A stretch of 12,308 nt of DNA from Thermotogaceae bacterium (GTDB lineage: Bacteria; Thermotogota; Thermotogae; Thermotogales; Thermotogaceae). The notes beneath the pieces are model-generated. The model did not search any database and was not told where the DNA came from. It saw only the letters and a list, made by a program, of their open reading frames with translations. Made by a program: the position numbers and the translations under genes. This document shows, one piece after another, positions 8,002 through 12,308 of the stretch. The stretch spans positions 1-12,308 of the forward strand of contig JALVXE010000080.1 in assembly GCA_027038385.1 (NCBI GenBank), read 5' to 3'. Numbering within the stretch: the first letter of the stretch is position 1; the number at the start of each line of letters is the position of its first letter.

Positions 8002-8009
8002 CCCCTCCT
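8002..8009 (-). promoter_or_regulatory. Ribosome binding site that sets the glpK start
   Basis: On the minus strand this reads AGGAGGGG and lies 5 bases ahead of GTG 7996 (7 bases counted from the AGGAGG core). It would sit inside the coding region if translation began at TTG 8026, so it argues for the shorter form. Confidence 0.75.
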
Positions 8010-8017
8010 GTTATAAT
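8009..8017 (+). promoter_or_regulatory. Extended -10 promoter of the transglycosylase-thiN-dxr block
   Basis: TGTTATAAT is a perfect extended -10 element (TGnTATAAT) for the main sigma factor. No convincing -35 box exists at the right distance, which extended -10 promoters tolerate. Predicted transcription start is near 8024, giving an untranslated leader of only about 15 bases before ATG 8039 with the ribosome site GGTGGTGA at 8029-8036. It lies between the divergent glpK and transglycosylase genes, next to the glpK ribosome site. Because TATAAT reads ATTATA on the other strand, it might also support some initiation toward glpK. Confidence 0.6.
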
Positions 8018-8038
8018 TGATCTCAAGGGGTGGTGACG

Positions 8039-8938
8039 ATGAGGAATATCCTAGTTGTCATGATAATTTTAGCATCTTTGGTTATCTTTGCAGATCCGCT
8101 CGCTGATATCATATGGATGGTCGGATCCGAGGATAGCTATCTCTACCTTTATGGAGGAACGTTCTTTGGGCTTGAATACGTGAGGGCCTTTGAGGTTCCA
8201 GTGCTTCCGAGTGACCCATTCCTGCACATGACAGGATGCGATGTGAATTTTCTCAAGGCGATCATAAGAAACGAGTCAAACTTCAGGGTTCACGCAACGT
8301 CTCCAACGGGAGCTCTCGGCGTTGGCCAGATAGTGAGGAGCACAGCCAAGTGGCTGAAGGTATCCAACCCGTACAACCCGATTTCATCCTCCTTTGCCAT
8401 ATGCAAGTACATCAAGTACTTATCAAGGAAGTTCAAGGACAAAACAGAGATCCTCTGGGCTTATCACGACGGTGAAGGGGCTGTGAGGAAGAGGGGACCA
8501 TCCACTGTTGCGAAAAACTACGCGAAGACCGTGATGCACTTTTACGAGGAATACAAAAATGCGAGGAAGTGGACTTGGTTCAAAGACAGAGTACTTTTAA
8601 AGATAAGGCTAGATTACTTTCCAGTTCTATCCTATGATCTGAGAGTTGGAGGAGCGATTTCACTCCTTGGGGTTGTGGATCTTGACGGTGGATACTTCCT
8701 ATCGGACGCTGAAAAAGGACCTTTTTTGAAAACATACCTGAGGATATTCCACGATCTCGCACTCGTTTTCGACGTAGAAGATGGAAAGAAATACATAGGA
8801 ACGTCCTTTTGGGATATAAACAGGGGGATAGAAGTCATCGTTGGATCCGGCTACGGAAAGGCGAGACTTCAGGTTGGCAATTTTGGGATGGATCTCACAA
8901 GAGGAAGGATCTCGATCTTTTACAGGAAGGGGCTCTAA
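8039..8938 (+). CDS. Secreted lytic transglycosylase (SLT domain) with beta-rich C-terminal tail
   Basis: Likely peptidoglycan-cleaving enzyme that cuts the MurNAc-GlcNAc bond to give 1,6-anhydro products. The 299-residue protein has an N-terminal signal peptide or anchor (about 3-18, ending near FADPLAD), so it acts outside the cytoplasmic membrane. The SLT domain (about 65-172) shows the catalytic Glu79 in IIRNESNF, GALGVGQ at 91-97, NPYNP at 110-114, AYHDGEGAV at 141-149 (the family's AYNAGxGxV) and Tyr161. From about 182 to the end the protein turns into short alternating strands with aromatic residues and glycines, ending ISIFYRKGL; I recognise no family there. ATG 8039 is preferred over GTG 8030 because GGTGGTGA sits 5 bases before it. 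It is first in the plus block and abuts thiN with no gap. Confidence 0.85.
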   Translation: MRNILVVMIILASLVIFADPLADIIWMVGSEDSYLYLYGGTFFGLEYVRAFEVPVLPSDPFLHMTGCDVNFLKAIIRNESNFRVHATSPTGALGVGQIVRSTAKWLKVSNPYNPISSSFAICKYIKYLSRKFKDKTEILWAYHDGEGAVRKRGPSTVAKNYAKTVMHFYEEYKNARKWTWFKDRVLLKIRLDYFPVLSYDLRVGGAISLLGVVDLDGGYFLSDAEKGPFLKTYLRIFHDLALVFDVEDGKKYIGTSFWDINRGIEVIVGSGYGKARLQVGNFGMDLTRGRISIFYRKGL

Positions 8939-9544
8939 ATGGTATACCTTTTATCTCTAAACGGTGTGTGCGATTTGGATTTAAGGGAAATAGATTTCGA
9001 TGTGTCGATAGGTGTCGACGGTGGAACTAGGCATCTTCTAAAATTTGGTTTGAAGCCAGACGTGATCATCGGTGATTTTGACTCGTTTCTGGGCGAAGTC
9101 AAAGGAAGCGAGAAGATAGTCTATCCAAAAGAGAAAGACGAGATAGACGCGGAACTCGCCATAAGGGAAGGCTTCAAAAGAGGTGCAACGCTCGTGAAAA
9201 TTGCATGTTGGCGCGGAGAGAGAGCCGATATGGAATACGCGCTCTATCTTCTCCTCACAGCGTTTCCCCCGCTCTCTGTAAAGCTTCTGTCAGAGAAGCT
9301 GGAGATAGTTTACCTAGAGGGGAGAGCCAACCTTTTGGCAAAGATCGGTGAGAAATGGTCGATCCTCCCGATCGGTGGAGATGCAATCGTGACTCTTGAA
9401 GGGTTTAAGTACGAGATATCCGAAAAGAGAATGCCCTGTGATAAACCCTACGGCGTTAGCAACGTCGCTTTGAAAAATGAGGTGTTCATAGACGTGAAAG
9501 AAGGAGGTGTACTCGTATTCAGATGGAAAAAAAAACCGTCCTGA
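8939..9544 (+). CDS. thiN: Thiamine pyrophosphokinase
   Basis: Cytoplasmic enzyme that transfers pyrophosphate from ATP to thiamine to make thiamine diphosphate. The 201-residue length fits. Family motifs seen are GVDGGT at 25-30, GDFDS at 45-49, YPKEKDEIDAELA at 62-74 (the usual P-x-x-KD-x-TD-x-E-x-A block with Ile-Asp for Thr-Asp), GERADM at 93-98 and GVSN at 172-175. The usual His after Asp in the G-x-R-x-D-H motif is replaced by Met98, so activity or substrate preference may differ. ATG 8939 follows the previous stop codon directly (TAA then ATG), with GGAAGGGG upstream. The last 22 bases overlap dxr and contain nine A in a row. Thiamine diphosphate is the cofactor of DXS, the step before DXR, which gives the pairing a metabolic sense. 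Confidence 0.87.
   Translation: MVYLLSLNGVCDLDLREIDFDVSIGVDGGTRHLLKFGLKPDVIIGDFDSFLGEVKGSEKIVYPKEKDEIDAELAIREGFKRGATLVKIACWRGERADMEYALYLLLTAFPPLSVKLLSEKLEIVYLEGRANLLAKIGEKWSILPIGGDAIVTLEGFKYEISEKRMPCDKPYGVSNVALKNEVFIDVKEGGVLVFRWKKKPS
9502..9507 (+). promoter_or_regulatory. Ribosome binding site of dxr, with long spacing
   Basis: AGGAGG lies inside the end of thiN and is the only good site for dxr. Its distance to ATG 9523 is 15 bases, longer than the 5-9 seen elsewhere in the window. No better in-frame start lies between. Coupling to thiN translation may compensate, and the site also lies 19 bases upstream of the A-run at 9527-9535. Confidence 0.45.
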
Positions 9545-10599
9545 TAATCGGAGCGACTGGATCGATCGGCACCCAATCTATAGACGTTTTGAAAAAACTC
9601 GATGGGTTCAAGCTCGTTGGATTCACATACCACTCCAATTCAGACCTTGCCATGAAGATAAAATCTGAGTTTCCGGACGTGGAGATGCTATCGACGAGGA
9701 CGGAACTAGACGAATTTGAAGATTTCATAAGCCATCTCAGACCGGATATCACCATAGTGGCGGCTCCTGGGTTCGCTGGTTTTGAGCTTGCGTACAGAGC
9801 CATTCCATACACAAGACGGCTCTCGCTCGCAAATAAAGAATCGCTCGTGTGCGGAGGCAAGTTTTTAAAAGAAAGGCTCAAGAGTAACGACGTTGAACTC
9901 GTTCCAATCGACAGTGAGCACAGTGCCGTCTTCCAACTCATAGAAGACGAGATTGAGAGGATAGTCATAACCGCCTCTGGCGGGGCGCTCAGAGATTGGC
10001 CAATCGAAAAGTTGAGGTTTGCAAAACCATCAGATGTTTTGAAGCATCCTGTTTGGTCGATGGGAAAAAAGATAACGGTAGATTCAGCCACCATGTTCAA
10101 CAAAGCTTTGGAAGTCATGGAGGCGATGGAGCTCTTCGATATTCCATTCGAAAAAATAGACGTTTACGTCCACAGAGAAGGAGTAGTGCACGGCATGGTA
10201 TTTCTCAAAGACGGAACGGTTAAGATTCATGCATCCGTTGCAGATATGAGAATTCCAATAGCTCTCTCTTTGACTTATCCAGAGAGGTCGTACGAATTTC
10301 CAAAATTTCCGAATTTTTCATCTCTCACTTTTGAGAAGTTATCAAGGGAGCGATATCCGTTATTCTTCTTAGTCGACTCTGTAAAGGACTCCTATTCTCT
10401 CAAAACGGCCTTTAACGCTGCAGACGAGATAGCAGTTCAAGCGTTCCTGAATGAAAAGATAGGTTTCATGGACATCCCAAAGGTAGTTGAAAGGGTTCTA
10501 GAAAAGATAGATGTTGAGGAGGCGGAAAGTGTAGAAGAGCTCAAAAAAGCCGATGAAGAAGCGAGGAGGTTGGCATGCGAGATAACGAAATCGTGCTAA
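9523..10599 (+). CDS. dxr: 1-deoxy-D-xylulose 5-phosphate reductoisomerase
   Basis: Catalyses the NADPH- and metal-dependent conversion of DXP to 2-C-methyl-D-erythritol 4-phosphate, the committed step of the MEP isoprenoid route, in the cytoplasm. The 358 residues are somewhat short (family about 380-400). Visible parts are the NADPH loop GATGSIG at 10-16, NKES at 104-107, metal residues Asp130 and Glu132 in IDSEHSA, SGG at 152-154, HPVWSM at 175-180, and the NKALEVMEA block at 193-201 with metal ligand Glu199 or nearby. The flexible-loop end that usually reads HPQS is HREG at 217-220, and the usual NAANE is NAADE at 298-302. The start MEKKTVLIIGATGS matches the family N-terminus. It overlaps thiN by 22 and the methyltransferase gene by 25 bases. 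Confidence 0.95.
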   Translation: MEKKTVLIIGATGSIGTQSIDVLKKLDGFKLVGFTYHSNSDLAMKIKSEFPDVEMLSTRTELDEFEDFISHLRPDITIVAAPGFAGFELAYRAIPYTRRLSLANKESLVCGGKFLKERLKSNDVELVPIDSEHSAVFQLIEDEIERIVITASGGALRDWPIEKLRFAKPSDVLKHPVWSMGKKITVDSATMFNKALEVMEAMELFDIPFEKIDVYVHREGVVHGMVFLKDGTVKIHASVADMRIPIALSLTYPERSYEFPKFPNFSSLTFEKLSRERYPLFFLVDSVKDSYSLKTAFNAADEIAVQAFLNEKIGFMDIPKVVERVLEKIDVEEAESVEELKKADEEARRLACEITKSC

Positions 10600-11915
10600 A
10601 CATAGAAAAAGTAGTCAACAAAGGATACGGAATGGCAAGAGCCGAGGATGGAAAAATCGTTTTGGTTGAAGGCGCATACCCAGGAGAGATAGTCGTGGCG
10701 AAGGTGGAAAAAGAGAAAAGAGATCTCATCTTCGCAAAAGCTGTGGATGTCGTCAAACCATCACCACACAGAAGAATCCCAAAGTGTCCTTTTCTTGGAA
10801 AGTGCGGCGGATGCCAGTTCATGGATATAGATTACAAAGAACAACTCAGGATAAAAGAAGAGATAGTTCACGAGATGTTCCAAAGGTCTTTGAAGACGGA
10901 TTTGTATTTCAAAGGTATAGTTCCCAGTGATATCGAATACGGATACAGGACTAAGATAGAGACAACCGCCTTTTGGAAAGGTGAAGTTTTCATCGGTATG
11001 AAGATGAAGGGATCTCACAGGGTCGTTTCGATAGACAGGTGCCTGCTGGCCCCCGACAAGGTGAATTCTCTAATACGCGAGATTCCAAGGTTTCTCACGG
11101 CCTTGGATGTTCCTATATACAGCTTTTCAAAAAGAAGAGGAGTTCTGAAACATGTGGTCTTCAGATACGCTTTCTCCACGGATCAGACGATGCTGATATT
11201 CGTAACAAAGACGGAATCGTTCAAGTGGGGTAAAGCTCTAGCAAGACTTATCTTGAAGGAATTTCCGTGGATTCACTCGATAATCCACGTGATGAACTCA
11301 AAAGATAGTATAATTCTCAGAGGACCCTACAGGACACTACATGGCGAGGGAGTTATAATTGAAAAGTACGATTGGGAGGACTATCAGATACCGCCAACGG
11401 CTTTCTTTCAGAGCAACTACTTTGTATCCAAAAAGCTGTCCAACGTGCTCTTTGATTCTCTAAATCTTTCTGGAGAAGAAGTGGTTTTGGATCTTTACTC
11501 GGGCGTCGGGCTCTTTAGCTTAAGGCTATCGAGCGCTGCAAAAAAGGTCATAGGAGTTGAAAGCAGCAGGATCTCGGTGAAAGCGGCGAAAGCAAACGCG
11601 AACATAAACGATAGGAGGAACACAACCTTTGTTGAATCGGATGTGCTGGATTTTCTGAAGTCCTACGATAAAAGATCAGATATCGTCGTTCTGGATCCAC
11701 CAAGATCGGGAGCAGGAAAAGAAGTGATGAGAGAAATCCTCAGGATATCTCCGAAAAAAATCGCTTACGTGTCCTGCGAACCATCGACGCTCGTGAGAGA
11801 TGTCAAAATTCTCGTAGACGGCGGATACTCTGTAGAGTCCGTTCAACCTTTTGATATGTTCCCGCAAACCTTCCACGTTGAAACTCTGACACTTCTCAAG
11901 AGGGTGATCCGATGA
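10575..11915 (+). CDS. rlmD: 23S rRNA (uracil-5-)-methyltransferase, RlmD/RumA type
   Basis: Fe-S-containing SAM-dependent enzyme that makes 5-methyluridine in RNA; in this family the usual target is U1939 of 23S rRNA, though some members modify U747 or both. The 446-residue protein has an N-terminal TRAM RNA-binding domain (about 1-60), four cluster cysteines (Cys71, Cys77, Cys80, Cys156), the central RNA-binding region, QSN at 279-281, the SAM loop DLYSGVGLFSL at 306-316, DPPRSG at 374-379, the catalytic nucleophile Cys401 in SCEPSTL and general base Glu436 in VETLTLL. All key residues are intact. ATG 10575 has GGAGG 5 bases upstream, inside the end of dxr (25-base overlap). The 3' end overlaps the next gene by ATGA. 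TrmA-type tRNA methyltransferases lack the TRAM and Fe-S parts, so they are less likely. Confidence 0.9.
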   Translation: MRDNEIVLNIEKVVNKGYGMARAEDGKIVLVEGAYPGEIVVAKVEKEKRDLIFAKAVDVVKPSPHRRIPKCPFLGKCGGCQFMDIDYKEQLRIKEEIVHEMFQRSLKTDLYFKGIVPSDIEYGYRTKIETTAFWKGEVFIGMKMKGSHRVVSIDRCLLAPDKVNSLIREIPRFLTALDVPIYSFSKRRGVLKHVVFRYAFSTDQTMLIFVTKTESFKWGKALARLILKEFPWIHSIIHVMNSKDSIILRGPYRTLHGEGVIIEKYDWEDYQIPPTAFFQSNYFVSKKLSNVLFDSLNLSGEEVVLDLYSGVGLFSLRLSSAAKKVIGVESSRISVKAAKANANINDRRNTTFVESDVLDFLKSYDKRSDIVVLDPPRSGAGKEVMREILRISPKKIAYVSCEPSTLVRDVKILVDGGYSVESVQPFDMFPQTFHVETLTLLKRVIR

Positions 11916-12202
11916 ACCTGGAGACTCTGGAGAGGTTGATAGATGAGGCCATAGATAAAGAGGATTACGAAGGGCTTTTAGAGTTACTTGACGAACGTGA
12001 AAAACTTCTAAAGAGCATAGAGGTATCCCCAAAGCTCGCCCAGGAGCTCTTAAGACGTGATCAACAGAGAATGAAAAAGATCGCAGAAGATAAATCAAAG
12101 TTGATCGAGACGATAATGAAATCAAGGAAGTACGGAAAGAGCATGCAGGCCTACGGAAGATCGATAAGCGAGCAGGGAAAGAGAAATTGGGGGAGAGGAT
12201 GA
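11912..12202 (+). CDS. Small coiled-coil protein, FliT-like flagellar chaperone candidate
   Basis: A 96-residue, entirely helical and highly charged protein with no membrane segment or signal. The N-terminal half (about 2-36) carries the pattern LIDEAIDKEDYEGLLELLDE-REKLL, the middle (about 42-72) a second long helix, and the end a basic RKYGKSMQAYGRS stretch. This layout, especially the LLxxREKLL helix and the Lys-rich ...AYG tail, resembles FliT, the export chaperone that binds the filament cap FliD. Thermotogota are flagellated, which suits this idea, but no other flagellar gene is in the window, so the assignment rests on pattern alone. It begins by the ATGA overlap with the methyltransferase gene, with GAGGG 7 bases upstream, and is the last gene of the plus block. 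Confidence 0.6.
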   Translation: MNLETLERLIDEAIDKEDYEGLLELLDEREKLLKSIEVSPKLAQELLRRDQQRMKKIAEDKSKLIETIMKSRKYGKSMQAYGRSISEQGKRNWGRG

Positions 12203-12215
12203 AAAAAAGCTATGG

Positions 12216-12243
12216 TTGACAAAAACGAGAGCTTTGTGATAAA
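12216..12243 (+). promoter_or_regulatory. Promoter of the tRNA-Asn gene
   Basis: A perfect -35 box TTGACA at 12216-12221 is followed after 16 bases by GATAAA at 12238-12243, which is preceded by TGT as in an extended -10. ATAAAT one base later, with 17-base spacing, is the alternative reading. Transcription should start near 12250, about 8 bases ahead of the mature tRNA. The stretch after the -10 is GC-rich (CCGGCG), as seen in tRNA and rRNA promoters under stringent control. Confidence 0.75.
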
Positions 12244-12257
12244 TTATCCGGCGAGGT

Positions 12258-12308
12258 TCCGGCGTAGCTCAATCGGTAGAGCGCCCGGCTGTTAACCGGG
12301 TGGCTGGA
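12258..12308 (+). tRNA. tRNA-Asn (anticodon GUU), 3' part outside the window
   Basis: The 5' acceptor strand TCCGGCG (12258-12264) is followed by T8 and A9, a 4-pair D stem GCTC/GAGC (12267-12270 with 12279-12282) around an 8-base D loop with GG, and a 5-pair anticodon stem CCCGG/CCGGG (12284-12288 with 12296-12300). The loop CTGTTAA places GTT at 12291-12293, decoding AAC and AAU. U at position 1 is normal for bacterial tRNA-Asn. The T arm and 3' acceptor strand lie beyond base 12308, so CCA encoding cannot be judged. Its t6A37 would be made by TsaE and partners, since Asn codons start with A. Confidence 0.93.

Noticed and set aside
7997..8026. TTG start giving glycerol kinase 10 extra residues
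   Set aside because: The AGGAGGGG site lies downstream of this TTG, and glycerol kinases begin close to the DQGTT loop, as the GTG 7996 form does.
8030..8038. GTG start for the transglycosylase three codons earlier
   Set aside because: It would overlap its own ribosome site GGTGGTGA, which has correct spacing for ATG 8039.
9519..10118. Minus-strand open frame of 199 codons opposite dxr
   Set aside because: It is Ser-rich and antisense to a well-supported dxr gene; nothing suggests translation.
1..12308. Defence island, mobile element, prophage or CRISPR array
   Set aside because: Every gene but a few small ones belongs to a known housekeeping family, coding style looks even across the window, and no regularly spaced repeats, transposase or integrase were seen. 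The tRNA at the end could host an integration site beyond the window, but none is visible here.

Overview
The window looks like ordinary chromosome from a thermophilic bacterium, most likely a member of the Thermotogota (Thermotoga or a relative). This is inferred from protein style (rich in Lys, Glu and Ile, Arg mostly from AGA/AGG codons), strong GGAGG-type ribosome sites, TTG and GTG starts, very tight gene packing, and the mixture of Lon, HD-GYP, DXR and a FliT-like gene. No 16S or other marker is present, so the genus is not fixed. There is no gene-free stretch longer than about 60 bases, and no insertion sequence, phage gene or CRISPR array.

Layout. Bases 1-625 (+) hold the last codons of an unidentified gene and a YdjM/DUF457-type membrane protein. 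Bases 588-7996 (-) form one compact six-gene block, transcribed in the order glpK, tsaE, lon, a membrane-anchored helical-repeat protein, a membrane HD-GYP signalling protein, and a plsC-like acyltransferase. Its end overlaps the DUF457 gene tail-to-tail by 38 bases. Bases 8039-12202 (+) form a second compact block: a secreted lytic transglycosylase, thiN, dxr, an rlmD-type rRNA methyltransferase and a small FliT-like protein. A tRNA-Asn gene with its own strong promoter starts at 12258 and runs off the end of the window. The two large blocks diverge from a 42-base gap that contains a perfect extended -10 promoter element.

How the genes fit together. The minus block mixes central metabolism (glycerol kinase, and an acyltransferase that could use glycerol-3-phosphate-derived lipid), translation fidelity (TsaE for t6A37 on tRNA), protein quality control (Lon) and c-di-GMP signalling. 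The plus block covers cell-wall turnover, thiamine cofactor supply (DXS, the enzyme before DXR, needs thiamine diphosphate), isoprenoid synthesis and rRNA modification. Overlaps of 4 to 43 bases and gaps of 0 to 14 bases point to translational coupling throughout.

I did not find a clearly new defence or mobile system. The most interesting items are a run of nine A in the thiN/dxr overlap placed so that a -1 slip would fuse the two proteins, a terminator-like hairpin lying before the stop codon of the DUF457 gene, the transglycosylase with a beta-rich tail of unknown type, the unclassified helical-repeat/HD-GYP pair behind lon, and a second copy of the tRNA 5' acceptor strand in the tRNA leader.
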